Source of the DNA: a virus
DNA: 40,860 bases
IMG/VR virus record: IMGVR_UViG_3300013094_000113
Location: 1-40,860 of that record
Direction: 5' to 3' (one strand)
The first letter of the stretch is position 1; each line of letters opens with the position of its first letter. The notes below the pieces were generated by a model. It was not told the origin of the DNA and made no database searches. It saw only the letters and a list, made by a program, of their open reading frames with translations. Shown here piece by piece: positions 7,411 through 16,810 of this stretch. A program made the position numbers and the translations under genes.

Positions 7411-9810
7411 ATGTCAAATATTCCGTTAAGTGCTTTTTATGGTATTTCGTTATCAAACGGGGCTACAACAGCTTCGGGGTATAACCCTTATACTATTACT
7501 AAGCCTGTATCAGGGTATAGTTTAGCTACTCCTTTTACATGCTCTTTAATATTTGATAATCAGTATACCCAAGCAGCTGTAACAACAAATTACAATATTA
7601 TATGGTGGTTCGGGGATGGTACATATAGCAATTCTTTTTCTCCTACTCACACATACAACTGGCCTGGTATATATGAAATTAAAATAGGTATTTTTAACAA
7701 TACCCCAGGAGCTAGTGCTACTCAAACATTCTCATTAACTGCTACAGTATCTAATTATATACAAGATAATTTACAATGGGATTATACAGTATATAATAAT
7801 AATCAAAATAACTACGTTAACGGAAATAATTATGACTGGTTAACATTAATGAGAGATTTATCTACAGGACAGCCTAGTACAGGGGCTTGTTTTTTCGGGT
7901 ACCAATCATGTAAGTCTGGTAGCTTTTTATCAGGACCATTACCGTTAACCGTTAATTACTATACAAGTGTACTTTCAAATAGTAGTTTAAATTTTAAGTT
8001 TTATTCTCAAAACTCTCTATCTCAACCATGGACTCAAGCTTTAGATAGTCAGTTAGCTAATTTAAGACCAAGGTGGAGGTTTACTACAGCTCCAACTGCG
8101 CCTTTAACAGATGGCGACATTATACCTGAAACAGGTTATACTCCTATTAGCAGTACTCCAATTTATATAGATTCTCGTGGTAACTCAGCTCTTTCTTCTA
8201 CAGGAACATTAGTAGGTCTTTCCGGTTCATTTTCTTTCTATTATATTGACGACATGCCGTCAATGGCTGTTAATAGCTCCACTGTATCAGCAAACCCAGT
8301 AACAATATGGACTACATTAGATACGTCTAATCTACCTAACCCTCAAGATTTTGAATATACTAGTGTACCTTCTTATTCAAATTCAGTAGTTACTTTATCT
8401 TCATTTTATTACGTTCAAAAACTACTACCCGATCACATTAATGTATCTATAAACGGTAAATTGCCTTTTTATAGTGTTTTTTGGCCTCATGTTGAAAGTA
8501 GGTTTGTAACCACCATAAATGCAGCATCTGCCGGTGGTACTGCAGAGTTTACATCTAATGCAGCTCTTTTAAACTACCCGTTATATAGTCCTGGTAATAC
8601 ATTTTTACTTTCTTTTTCTGCTCAATCTAACAACACTACATATAACCCTGCGACAGCTACTTTTAATTCAAGCACTAAACCGCAAGGATACACTTTAGTA
8701 TATCAAATTTCTTCTTTAGATTTAAACGGTCACCCAACTGGTGGAGCGTATATAGGTACATTTACACCTCTTATTACTGCAAGTACAGGTCTGTTGTATT
8801 CAAGAATATCAGGGGTGTTTTATTATACTTCTGATTTAACACCAAACATTACAACTGGTTATAACCCGCTCACTATTTCAACTGCAGCTTCAAGTTATAC
8901 AAACTATACCACCTCTACTCTAAGCGGTACAAGTGTAGCTTTTACAGTTCCTGATTTTAATTCAACTTATTTTGCGCGTAAGTTCGGTGCTAACTTTGAT
9001 TTTGGTGCTCAAATAAAAGCGTTTGCATTACAACCTACTATAGCTCAAAACAATGTATTGTTTGATAATTTCTTTCCTGCAGTAGCAGGTATTAGTGCAA
9101 CTAATGAAGACACATACGGTGGTGTAGTGTTTGAAAAAATAAATAATTTTGTGGCTAATATTGCTGACCCTACAGTCAGTAATTTAAACATGTTTTATTC
9201 TTTAGCTCAATCAGTAGGTATCGATTTAGATAATTATAATTACGATATACCACCTACATTAAAACGTATAGTAGATACGTATTCAACCCAGCAAAGTTAT
9301 GTATGGGGTGCAAATTCAACATTTGCTCGTAATTTCTCGCTAAGTGGAGGTTTATTAAACTTTACTAACCCTGTTATTGAATATAATATCTTAACTACAA
9401 TGGTAAGCGCTGGGCAGCAAATAATAGTTAACGACAAATTAAACTCTCCACAATCTTACGAATTGTTGCAGGTGTCGCCTATAACTTCTTATAGTAGCGT
9501 TACCGCTCGTAACTTACAGGGACTGTTACCTACTAGTGCATATCCAGCTTCATCTTATCCCTTAACATATTATCCATTAAGTGCATTTTATGGTTGGGGG
9601 TTAAAAACCCCAGTCAACACTTACTATAGATTCTTTCAGTATAACCCTTATGTAGATAACTCTCAAAAAGAAGGTTTAATAAACTGGAATGACCCTATCA
9701 CAACCCTTTCTCGTAGTGCTTCATCTCATTCAGATTGGGTAAAAGATGAAGGCATATTAGAAACAATTTTTAATTATTATATACATAAAGGCTTAGGTTT
9801 AATAAAATAA
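7411..9810 (+). CDS. Baseplate/tail structural protein with a PKD domain
   Basis: 799 residues, dominated by Ser, Thr, Asn and Tyr as in a beta-rich virion protein. A PKD/Ig-like domain is visible near residues 35-110, with the family motif WWFGDGTYSNSFSPTHTYNWPGIYEIKI. The middle shows no recognisable domain. The C-terminal quarter is more helical (NFVANIADPTVSNLNMFYSLAQSVGIDLDNYNYDIPPTLKR...) and ends in a conserved-looking WVKDEGILETIFNYYIHKGL. Position right after gp6 matches T4 gp7, the wedge initiator, but I see no clear gp7 motif, so the equivalence rests on synteny. PKD domains often bind carbohydrate or act as spacers in surface proteins. Confidence 0.8.
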   Translation: MSNIPLSAFYGISLSNGATTASGYNPYTITKPVSGYSLATPFTCSLIFDNQYTQAAVTTNYNIIWWFGDGTYSNSFSPTHTYNWPGIYEIKIGIFNNTPGASATQTFSLTATVSNYIQDNLQWDYTVYNNNQNNYVNGNNYDWLTLMRDLSTGQPSTGACFFGYQSCKSGSFLSGPLPLTVNYYTSVLSNSSLNFKFYSQNSLSQPWTQALDSQLANLRPRWRFTTAPTAPLTDGDIIPETGYTPISSTPIYIDSRGNSALSSTGTLVGLSGSFSFYYIDDMPSMAVNSSTVSANPVTIWTTLDTSNLPNPQDFEYTSVPSYSNSVVTLSSFYYVQKLLPDHINVSINGKLPFYSVFWPHVESRFVTTINAASAGGTAEFTSNAALLNYPLYSPGNTFLLSFSAQSNNTTYNPATATFNSSTKPQGYTLVYQISSLDLNGHPTGGAYIGTFTPLITASTGLLYSRISGVFYYTSDLTPNITTGYNPLTISTAASSYTNYTTSTLSGTSVAFTVPDFNSTYFARKFGANFDFGAQIKAFALQPTIAQNNVLFDNFFPAVAGISATNEDTYGGVVFEKINNFVANIADPTVSNLNMFYSLAQSVGIDLDNYNYDIPPTLKRIVDTYSTQQSYVWGANSTFARNFSLSGGLLNFTNPVIEYNILTTMVSAGQQIIVNDKLNSPQSYELLQVSPITSYSSVTARNLQGLLPTSAYPASSYPLTYYPLSAFYGWGLKTPVNTYYRFFQYNPYVDNSQKEGLINWNDPITTLSRSASSHSDWVKDEGILETIFNYYIHKGLGLIK

Positions 9811-9811
9811 T

Positions 9812-10804
9812 ATGGCAACATTTAATACAATTAATAGTTTAGCCCAGCCTGTAACAATTACTACAGGTACTGATACTACCCAGCCTTATAACTTTCAAGA
9901 CTGGAAAGCTCGTAATACTAATATACCAATCGGTAATGCTTTTGAAGTATATAGTTTATATGTAAAGAACTGGTACATAAACAGAGATACAAATAATGTT
10001 GCGGCTATTAATTACGTAGCTCAATACTATCAAACGTTTTTACAATCATTAGGGGTAACAGCTCGTACTGCAGCAGAAGCTGAATTATTTAATAATGTTG
10101 TTATAACAGATCAATTTAGTTTACAATCTACTATTGTTGGTTATGCTCGTAAACTTAAAGATGTAGCTGTTTATTTAGCTAATAAACGTAATAGCATAGT
10201 TTATAGTAAACTAAAAAGCAATCTTAATGGTACAGCTGTTTCTTTAGAAAGAATGTTTTATTCTTATATTTTAACTGCATTTACTAGAAAAATAACTCCA
10301 GACGGTATAATAACTAATAGTTTTGTTATAACTAACCCGGATATTTTAAATTCTTTACCGTATTTATCTACAATTGCAGGTGGTTTTAATATAGAAATAC
10401 AAGAAGTATATGATACAAGTAATTACTTTGATAGAGACCCATCTGTATCGATAAGTACTTATACTACTGTTGCTTCTGGAACTCCAGCAGCGCTTTATGA
10501 AGCTGGTGAATATAGTATTCCTGAAGATTACTTAATAGCCAGTGTAATAGGAACAGTAGCTACTACAAATATATCTTCAATGGCTACAACACCAACATAT
10601 TTTACGTTTACTGGAGACGGTTCTACTACTACATTTACTATTAGTAATATTATTTCTGCTCTAGCAAGTAACTATCAAGTAACAATTGATGGTATTGTAC
10701 AAACACCTGATACGAGTTATTCTATCAGTACTCAAAATCAAACCATAACATTTACTGAAGTACCACCTACTGGTAGTATTATAGTAATCGTACTACGCTA
10801 TTAA
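9812..10804 (+). CDS. Tail structural protein with a C-terminal GDGSTTTF beta domain
   Basis: 330 residues. The first 200 are mainly helical (YSLYVKNWYINRDTNNVAAINYVAQYYQTFLQSL, then a GYARKLKDVAVYLANKR segment) and look like a packing domain that attaches to the baseplate. The last 70 residues form a beta domain that recurs in phage tail-fibre and adhesin proteins: FTFTGDGSTTTFTI, then YQVTIDGIVQTPDTSY, then FTEVPPTGSIIVIVLRY. By position it is where gp8 sits in T4, but the sequence does not show a gp8 motif. The next gene starts 3 nt after its stop and encodes the collagen-like fibre, so this protein may be the adaptor between the baseplate and that fibre. Confidence 0.8.
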   Translation: MATFNTINSLAQPVTITTGTDTTQPYNFQDWKARNTNIPIGNAFEVYSLYVKNWYINRDTNNVAAINYVAQYYQTFLQSLGVTARTAAEAELFNNVVITDQFSLQSTIVGYARKLKDVAVYLANKRNSIVYSKLKSNLNGTAVSLERMFYSYILTAFTRKITPDGIITNSFVITNPDILNSLPYLSTIAGGFNIEIQEVYDTSNYFDRDPSVSISTYTTVASGTPAALYEAGEYSIPEDYLIASVIGTVATTNISSMATTPTYFTFTGDGSTTTFTISNIISALASNYQVTIDGIVQTPDTSYSISTQNQTITFTEVPPTGSIIVIVLRY

Positions 10805-10807
10805 AAT

Positions 10808-12805
10808 ATGTCTATTATAAGAGTAAACGCTAATATGTTGACAGGGGTATCCGGTAGTGGGTATTCCGGTTATAGTGGTATATCAGGGTTAAACGGCTCA
10901 GCTTCGAGTTCAGGTTTTTCTGGTATTAGTGGTTATTCTGGTTATAGTGGTTCCGGTATATCAGGATGGTCCGGTTGGTCTGGAGCTTCTGGTTATTCTG
11001 GTATTAGTGGTTATTCAGGTATATCAGGAGCTGCAGCAGCTTCTGGTTTTAGTGGTTGGTCGGGTATTTCAGGTTGGTCTGGATGGTCTGGTATAAGTGG
11101 TTGGTCAGGTTGGTCAGGTATATCGGGTTGGTCCGGTATTAGTGGCTGGTCGGGCTTTAGTGGGTATTCAGGCATTTCTGGTTTTAGTGGTATAAGTGGT
11201 TACTCAGGTATATCAGGTTGGTCAGGTTACAGTGGTATTTCTGGTTGGTCTGGTTACTCTGGTATAAGCGGTTACCCCGGTATTTCAGGCTATAGTGGTT
11301 ATTCTGGTATTTCAGGTTACAGTGGTATTTCTGGTTACTCAAGTCATTCAGGATACTCCGGTATATCTGGGTATAGTGGTATTAGTGGTTATTCCGGTAT
11401 AAGCGGTTACTCAGGTATTTCAGGTTATTCAGGATACTCCGGTATATCTGGTTACAGTGGTATTAGTGGCTACTCCGGTTATAGTGGTATATCTGGGTAT
11501 AGTGGTATTAGTGGTTATTCCAGTTACTCTGGTATCTCAGGCTATAGTGGTATAAGTGGTTATAGTGGTTCAGGTATATCAGGTTATTCAGGGTACAGCG
11601 GTATTAGCGGCTATAGTGGATACAGCGGTACAAGTGGTTACTCAGGTACTCCTGCAGTTGGTTTAACATTATACCCGACATCTTCTGCTTCAGAATTTAG
11701 TGTTTATTATGGTTTGTTTAGTATTACCCCAGTTTCTGGACCATCTACTGTTTATCCTTATAGTTTAAGTGCTAACGAACAACTAGGTACGTTAGGTCAA
11801 GTTGTCACACCAATCGGTAGTCCAGATGAATATTTTATTAATCAAGGTACTTGGGTATTTAACTGTTATTATGCCCTTTCTGGTACTAATGTTAATGCTA
11901 CGTCAGCTGTAACATTAACTCATGCTATATACGACAGAACCTACCCTGGTGGTACAGAAACAATGCTGTTCTCTGCCACAGGCTCAGCATTAACTCCAAC
12001 ACCTTTTGGTACTCCTTTATTACAGGCTGTTTCGTATAATATTTCTTCCCCAATTGCTTTAGGCAGTACTACCGATAGATTAGTATATAGAGTGTTTGCG
12101 AGTACTGGTAGTAGTGCTCCTGCTACTGTTGGTTTTTATTTTCTAGGTACTCAAAATTACAGTAATATTATAACTGGTATATATCAAGGGGCGGTAGGTA
12201 CATCAGGTTACTCTGGTTATAGTGGTTATTCTGGGTATTCCGGTCTCAACGGTGCTTATGCGGCTTCTGGTATCTCTGGCTATTCTGGTACATCTGGTTA
12301 CTCTGGTAATAGTACATCAGGTTATTCTGGTACATCTGGTTATAGTGGTATAAGCGGGTACAGTGGTTATTCAGGTATTTCCGGTTACAGTGGTATCTCA
12401 GGTTATAGCGGATATATAGGTATATCAGGTTATAGCGGTATTTCAGGTTATTCTGGTATAAGTGGGTATTCTGGTATAAGTGGCTATAGTGGTATATCTG
12501 GTTGGTCCGGTTATAGTGGTATCTCAGGCTATAGCGGTATTAGCGGTTGGTCAGGTTATTCTGGTATAAATGGTACTATTGGTTCTAATGGTGCATCTGG
12601 TTATTCTGGTATTTCAGGTTGGTCAGGTATATCTGGTTGGTCTGGTTGGTCAGGCATAAGCGGTTGGTCAGGTTGGTCTGGTATATCAGGTTGGTCTGGA
12701 GCTAACGGATCAGCTGGAGCATCTGGTACATCTGGATTTTCTGGTTTTAGTGGTTCTAGTGCTATAGCCCCAAAATTTGTTGTATTATATTCTTTGTGTG
12801 GATGA
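10808..12805 (+). CDS. Collagen-like tail fibre protein (Gly-X-Ser repeats)
   Basis: 665 residues in four parts. Residues about 13-282 and 464-650 are uninterrupted Gly-X-Ser triplets, mostly the hexapeptide GYSGIS with GWS and GFS variants. Residues about 283-463 form a globular beta-rich domain, and the last 15 (SSAIAPKFVVLYSLCG) cap the chain. The period of three with Gly in every first position is that of a collagen triple helix, common in phage fibres. Unusually, proline and charged residues are almost absent and X is aromatic or Ile, so stability cannot come from imino acids; a polyglycine-II-like or other fold is possible. Neighbours are tail proteins and the spacing is 3 nt from the previous gene, so a trimeric fibre or whisker is likely. 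Confidence 0.85.
   Translation: MSIIRVNANMLTGVSGSGYSGYSGISGLNGSASSSGFSGISGYSGYSGSGISGWSGWSGASGYSGISGYSGISGAAAASGFSGWSGISGWSGWSGISGWSGWSGISGWSGISGWSGFSGYSGISGFSGISGYSGISGWSGYSGISGWSGYSGISGYPGISGYSGYSGISGYSGISGYSSHSGYSGISGYSGISGYSGISGYSGISGYSGYSGISGYSGISGYSGYSGISGYSGISGYSSYSGISGYSGISGYSGSGISGYSGYSGISGYSGYSGTSGYSGTPAVGLTLYPTSSASEFSVYYGLFSITPVSGPSTVYPYSLSANEQLGTLGQVVTPIGSPDEYFINQGTWVFNCYYALSGTNVNATSAVTLTHAIYDRTYPGGTETMLFSATGSALTPTPFGTPLLQAVSYNISSPIALGSTTDRLVYRVFASTGSSAPATVGFYFLGTQNYSNIITGIYQGAVGTSGYSGYSGYSGYSGLNGAYAASGISGYSGTSGYSGNSTSGYSGTSGYSGISGYSGYSGISGYSGISGYSGYIGISGYSGISGYSGISGYSGISGYSGISGWSGYSGISGYSGISGWSGYSGINGTIGSNGASGYSGISGWSGISGWSGWSGISGWSGWSGISGWSGANGSAGASGTSGFSGFSGSSAIAPKFVVLYSLCG
10841..11655 (+). 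repeat. Tandem 9/18-bp coding repeats, first collagen-like block
   Basis: About 270 codons of GGN-NNN-AGY/TCN triplets. Codons for the same residue vary (ggt/ggc/gga, tca/tct/agt), so the repeat is much better conserved in protein than in DNA. Confidence 0.9.
12198..12760 (+). repeat. Tandem 9/18-bp coding repeats, second collagen-like block
   Basis: About 185 codons of the same Gly-X-Ser pattern, resuming after the globular insert. It is broken by short non-canonical pieces such as GLNGAYAASG and GTIGSNGASG. Confidence 0.9.
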
Positions 12806-12810
12806 TAATA

Positions 12811-12837
12811 CATTAATGATAAGTAATAACATTAATG
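12811..12837 (+). repeat. Repeated palindrome CATTAATG spanning the start of the 12835 gene
   Basis: CATTAATG (itself palindromic) occurs at 12811-12818 and 12830-12837, the second copy containing the ATG start codon. The 11-nt spacer carries ATAAGTAA, a late-type motif, 8 nt before the start. It could fold as an 8-bp hairpin or act as an operator at DNA level. Confidence 0.45.
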
Positions 12838-14343
12838 GCTACCAGCAATACAGTTGTAGATAGTTTTACCACACAGGATCAAATAAATTCCTATTTAAAT
12901 ACTTTATCTCAGAAGTATTTAGCTAATAATCAATATATTGTATCTGGTACCAATACTGGTTTTGTTACAGCTGGTGTTACAGCTTTTGCTCCTTATGCTA
13001 ATTTATCAAATAGATATTACCCTACTGTAGCTACATTACCTAATCAAAGTAATTTAATGTTAGCAGCAGAACTTGGTGGTTATTTTTTACCAGGTAATTT
13101 AGGTGCTTCTATTTATTTAACTAAAAATATAACTTATTCTTTAAATACCAGTCAAATACCAAATGGTATTGCTTATAATGTTATAGACCCAACTCGTTTC
13201 AATAAAGGTCGTGGTTTAACTCAAAACGATCAGAGCAATATTGTAACACATTATATTGATAATAACTGGATGAAAGCAATTAATGTTTCAGATCAGTTTG
13301 ACGGTAATATAATTAATACAGATACGTATCAAAAGTTTATACCATATCAGTCTGCTTACGAAACAACTAAAACAGATAGTAACGGTGTTGTAAATGCTCG
13401 TTACGATTTTGAATTTTGGACCGGTCCAGAAAAGCAAACTTGGAATGAAACAAACTCAAGTAATACGCTTGATAGAGAAAACTATTTTAATTTACAAAAT
13501 AGTATTAATAATTTAGTTTATACTGCTGGTAAAGAGTTATACTCTTGGAATACTGACATATTTGGTACCCAATACGCTTTTTATAAACCTATAATAACCC
13601 CGCCATCTTTTTATAACTCTTTATATGCAAGTGGTACGTTATGGGTAAAAACACCGGATGGTACTATAAACCAAGCTCCTTCTGCACTTAATACCGTTTT
13701 TAATGCATATCAAAACAATAGCGCAATATATAGACAACTCAGCAGCAACAATATATTAAATTTTGAAGTATTTTATAATACATTAATTATACAATTATCA
13801 GGTTACGTTTTATATGAAGGTATAACTTTAGATTATAATACATACACTATATCAAACACTACGAAAACGTATTTAGCATTAAATTACGGGCTAACTTTAA
13901 GTAATGCTCTTTTAACAAATTTCTTTACAAATCAAATAGGTACCCCTGGTGTATCAGCTCAAACATATTATGGTGGTAATTGGTACGATACAAGTAATAA
14001 TACTATTACTATTTGTACGTTATTGTCATCTACTTTATCAGGTTCAGCAAACTCTATAGTAAGCACTTCTGGTTTATCGAGTTTAATAGTGCCAGTGCTG
14101 TATAGTATTAATTTAAATGACCCTAACAGTAGAACTAGAATATTCCCAACAAATAGTACTAACCCATATAATTTCTTAGAATACATATATCCAATTAATA
14201 ACTCTGCATCAAATGAGGTATCTTTTATGGAGGATCCGGTATTTTCTTATAATAAAGATACTAATTTGTATATAATTAACTTTTTAGCGTATAATTATCA
14301 TAGTCAACAGACTAATTTAATATCATATAAAATCTCCTCTTAA
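12835..14343 (+). CDS. Unidentified tail/baseplate structural protein
   Basis: 502 residues, rich in Asn, Thr, Tyr and Ser, with no signal peptide or membrane segment. No domain is recognised. Composition and the long beta-prone stretches ([34 protein letters not shown]) are like its neighbours. The stop TAA overlaps the next start by one base (TAATG), so the two are made together. The position between the collagen-like fibre and the Thr/Pro-rich adhesin suggests a connector or a fibre-attachment protein; this is inference from context only. Confidence 0.75.
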   Translation: MATSNTVVDSFTTQDQINSYLNTLSQKYLANNQYIVSGTNTGFVTAGVTAFAPYANLSNRYYPTVATLPNQSNLMLAAELGGYFLPGNLGASIYLTKNITYSLNTSQIPNGIAYNVIDPTRFNKGRGLTQNDQSNIVTHYIDNNWMKAINVSDQFDGNIINTDTYQKFIPYQSAYETTKTDSNGVVNARYDFEFWTGPEKQTWNETNSSNTLDRENYFNLQNSINNLVYTAGKELYSWNTDIFGTQYAFYKPIITPPSFYNSLYASGTLWVKTPDGTINQAPSALNTVFNAYQNNSAIYRQLSSNNILNFEVFYNTLIIQLSGYVLYEGITLDYNTYTISNTTKTYLALNYGLTLSNALLTNFFTNQIGTPGVSAQTYYGGNWYDTSNNTITICTLLSSTLSGSANSIVSTSGLSSLIVPVLYSINLNDPNSRTRIFPTNSTNPYNFLEYIYPINNSASNEVSFMEDPVFSYNKDTNLYIINFLAYNYHSQQTNLISYKISS

Positions 14344-16094
14344 TGTCCCTTTCTGCATACAGTTTTCCTTCTATAGATAACGGCTCCACAATAGCTACAC
14401 CGGTTACATTAAACGGGTATGCACCTTATACTATTGTATTTCAGCCAAGCGCTATTAATTTTGGAAACAATGTAATTAACAACATTACATATGTATTGTC
14501 AGGTAACAATTATCAGTACTATTATAATACTACTAGAAACTTTACATATACAACTCTTAGTAATGCAGTTACAGGTAATATAGACAGTAGAAGTAATTTT
14601 GCTTACACGTTTTATAACATCTTATCCGGTCAAAGTGTAACATATGCGTTAATTTCAGCTGTATTATTTCCAAGTCTTCAAACAGTTTCTTATACTTTAA
14701 GAATTGAAACAGACACTCCATGGTTAGCTAATAACCCGCTTTTAGGTTCAAACGCACCAGCACAGTTTGGTGAAGTGCATTTAATTAAGAGTAGATCTTG
14801 GGGTACTAGTAACGAACAGCTTATTGTTGCGGAAGGTCTTAATAATACAACTGGCCAAATACTATTATTTAACACATCAGACGTTACTTCAGCTTCTCCG
14901 ATTCAGCCTAAAGCTCCTAACCCAACATCTACACCTACCCCAACAGTTACACCGAGTGTTACACCTACTCCAACCTTTACACCTACAACTACTCCAACTC
15001 GTACAGTAACACCTACACCGACTTATACTCCTACATATACGCCTACTTACACGCCGACAGCTACTCCTACATACACCCCGACTTACACTCCAACAGTAAC
15101 GCCTACCTACACGTTAACACCTACACCAACGTTAACACCTACTCCGACCTATACGCCTACATATACACCTACTTATACTCCAACATCTACACCAACATAT
15201 ACACCTACTTACACCCCTACCCACACTCCAACAGCTACTCTAACACCTACCCCGACATATACGCCTACGCCGTCTAAAACTGCAACTACTACCACCACAA
15301 CAACAACTACTACAACAACTACTACAACCACTCCTGCTCCAACATATACAGTTCAGCTTATAAACGGTACTGGTGGTAGTAGTACAACTCTCAATGGTTC
15401 TAGTGCTTCTGTACAGTACCTACCTGCAGGTACATATAGCTTAGTAGCTGTAGCTGCTACCGATTACACATTTGCAAACTGGGCTTTAATTTCTGGTAGT
15501 GCTTATATAGCTAACACTACAAATCCAAACACTACCATTACAATTAGTCAGAATGTGTACGTTGGTTCAACATTTAGCTACACTCCACCTACAACAACCA
15601 CTACTACCACCACAACAACAACACCTCCACCTACCACAACAACAACTACTACAACAACCACAACAACTACCACAACGACCACGACTACCACAACTACTCC
15701 AGCTCCAGTACCTCCTGCTGCTCCTTCAACGAGTATCTCTTACGTATACAACGGTTATCCAAACGGTTATGCGTTCTTTGGAGTGCAGATTTCTTCTACA
15801 GCTTATACAGGTACAAACTGGCCATCTAGTCAACAAGGTCTGTCTAACGAACAAATGTTCTATAGTTACTATGGTACACCTGGTACATACAATAGCTTCT
15901 TCAGTAAGGACTTCTTGCCAGGTTATACATTTAGCGACACAACATATTGCGGTGTATTGTGCGGATTATATAACAATGCTAATGTCAACTTTGCTGCTCA
16001 AGCTACAGATTGGAACGGTTCAACCACAATAACATATGATGGTTGGTATGTAACTAATAGTAGTACATATGTACCTGGATCTTGTGGTTGCTAA
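14343..16094 (+). CDS. Thr/Pro-rich tail adhesin with an InlB-like module
   Basis: 583 residues with modules in order: a beta-rich N-terminal domain (about 1-190); a TPTYTPT-type Thr-Pro repeat (about 195-311); a poly-Thr run (about 315-331); a compact domain (about 332-417) resembling the divergent InlB B-repeat ([11 protein letters not shown]...[11 protein letters not shown]...[13 protein letters not shown]); a second poly-Thr/Pro linker (about 417-453); and a C-terminal domain ending SCGC. The Thr-Pro stretches are mucin-like and expected to be extended and easily O-glycosylated. Such modular proteins usually present a receptor-binding head on a stiff stalk. The poly-Thr/InlB-like/poly-Thr cassette recurs in the protein starting at 22141. 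A glycosyltransferase gene lies 1.8 kb downstream. Confidence 0.8.
   Translation: MSLSAYSFPSIDNGSTIATPVTLNGYAPYTIVFQPSAINFGNNVINNITYVLSGNNYQYYYNTTRNFTYTTLSNAVTGNIDSRSNFAYTFYNILSGQSVTYALISAVLFPSLQTVSYTLRIETDTPWLANNPLLGSNAPAQFGEVHLIKSRSWGTSNEQLIVAEGLNNTTGQILLFNTSDVTSASPIQPKAPNPTSTPTPTVTPSVTPTPTFTPTTTPTRTVTPTPTYTPTYTPTYTPTATPTYTPTYTPTVTPTYTLTPTPTLTPTPTYTPTYTPTYTPTSTPTYTPTYTPTHTPTATLTPTPTYTPTPSKTATTTTTTTTTTTTTTTTPAPTYTVQLINGTGGSSTTLNGSSASVQYLPAGTYSLVAVAATDYTFANWALISGSAYIANTTNPNTTITISQNVYVGSTFSYTPPTTTTTTTTTTTPPPTTTTTTTTTTTTTTTTTTTTTTPAPVPPAAPSTSISYVYNGYPNGYAFFGVQISSTAYTGTNWPSSQQGLSNEQMFYSYYGTPGTYNSFFSKDFLPGYTFSDTTYCGVLCGLYNNANVNFAAQATDWNGSTTITYDGWYVTNSSTYVPGSCGC
14928..15275 (+). repeat. Thr-Pro coding repeat (mucin-like)
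   Basis: Degenerate 6- and 12-bp repeats encoding TPTYTP and TPTATP units. Synonymous Thr and Pro codons are mixed, which limits slippage. Confidence 0.85.
15287..15336 (+). repeat. Poly-threonine (ACN) repeat 1
   Basis: A run of ACN codons giving poly-Thr, followed by PAP and the InlB-like domain. Confidence 0.85.
15590..15702 (+). repeat. Poly-threonine (ACN) repeat 2
   Basis: Two ACN runs separated by a few Pro codons after the InlB-like domain, again ending in a PAP motif. All four Thr codons are used. Confidence 0.85.
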
Positions 16095-16107
16095 AATTAA
16101 ATAAACA

Positions 16108-16115
16108 ATAAATAA
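16108..16115 (+). promoter_or_regulatory. Late-promoter-like motif ATAAATAA
   Basis: Lies 4 nt before the ATG at 16120 in a 25-nt intergenic gap. Confidence 0.5.
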
Positions 16116-16119
16116 AGAT

Positions 16120-16770
16120 ATGGGCCATTTCGCAAAAATAGAAAACAGCACAGTAGTACATGTTATTTCTGGTATACCTGTAGATAACTATAGTGATGAT
16201 GAAGGACAAGCATATATTAACAATACACTTGGGTTAACAGGTACATGGTTACACACAGAACCAATGGCTCAATTTGGTTCTTTATACACATATACAAACA
16301 TTTATAGCGCTGCAGTTGCTGGTAATGATAATGGTTTAATAGGTCCAATGTTAGATGATACTGAAGCTAATAGAATTTTAAGTGCTGGTGTAGTTCTACG
16401 AACAATAACCACTCGTGTTGCTGATGTATCAGGTTATCGTTTAAATCACGCCAAACCAGGTATGACGTATCATGTAGATTTAGATGCTTTTATAGTACCT
16501 AAACCTTCCAATTTCCCTTCTTTTGTGTTTAACCCAAATACAGGTTCATATCAACCCCCTGTACAACAACCAGCAGCAGACGGACATATGAGAATTTGGG
16601 ATGAAGCTAACGTAAACTGGACGTACATTATGCCTGTATCTACGTTACACACTTATTGGTTATCTGCTGCTCCAGATCCTTCTACTGGTAAAATACCTTC
16701 AGGTACACAAGTTACAGTGAATTTACATAACCTAAAAGGCTGGTACCATTCATTGTCTTCTACGCTTTAA
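16120..16770 (+). CDS. Unidentified phage protein (MGHFAKI-type)
   Basis: 216 residues. The opening MGHFAKIENSTVVHVISG resembles a family of hypothetical proteins in marine T4-like phages that begin with HFAKI and a short beta hairpin; I know of no proven function. The middle has a region with YRLNHAKPGMTYHVDLDAFIVPKP and the C-terminus a domain with MRIWDEANVNWTYIMP. No signal peptide or membrane segment is seen. The gene is preceded by a late-type motif and followed by the radical SAM gene. A tail or fibre-accessory role is suggested only by location. Confidence 0.75.
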   Translation: MGHFAKIENSTVVHVISGIPVDNYSDDEGQAYINNTLGLTGTWLHTEPMAQFGSLYTYTNIYSAAVAGNDNGLIGPMLDDTEANRILSAGVVLRTITTRVADVSGYRLNHAKPGMTYHVDLDAFIVPKPSNFPSFVFNPNTGSYQPPVQQPAADGHMRIWDEANVNWTYIMPVSTLHTYWLSAAPDPSTGKIPSGTQVTVNLHNLKGWYHSLSSTL

Positions 16771-16810
16771 GTTGTTGATATAATTGGATTACACTGTAAA
16801 TTATAGAGTA

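Noticed and set aside
10841-12760. CRISPR-like or satellite repeat array
   Set aside because: The repeats are in-frame codons of a protein with variable synonymous bases; there are no spacers.
12601-12813. Pro/Asp/Gln-rich open frame on the minus strand
   Set aside because: It is the complement of the Gly-X-Ser repeats; the repetitive sequence alone keeps the frame open.
15553-16032. Second open frame rich in Leu and Gln within the poly-Thr gene
   Set aside because: It comes from the ACN repeats read in another frame, has no start signal, and the annotated frame fits the neighbours.
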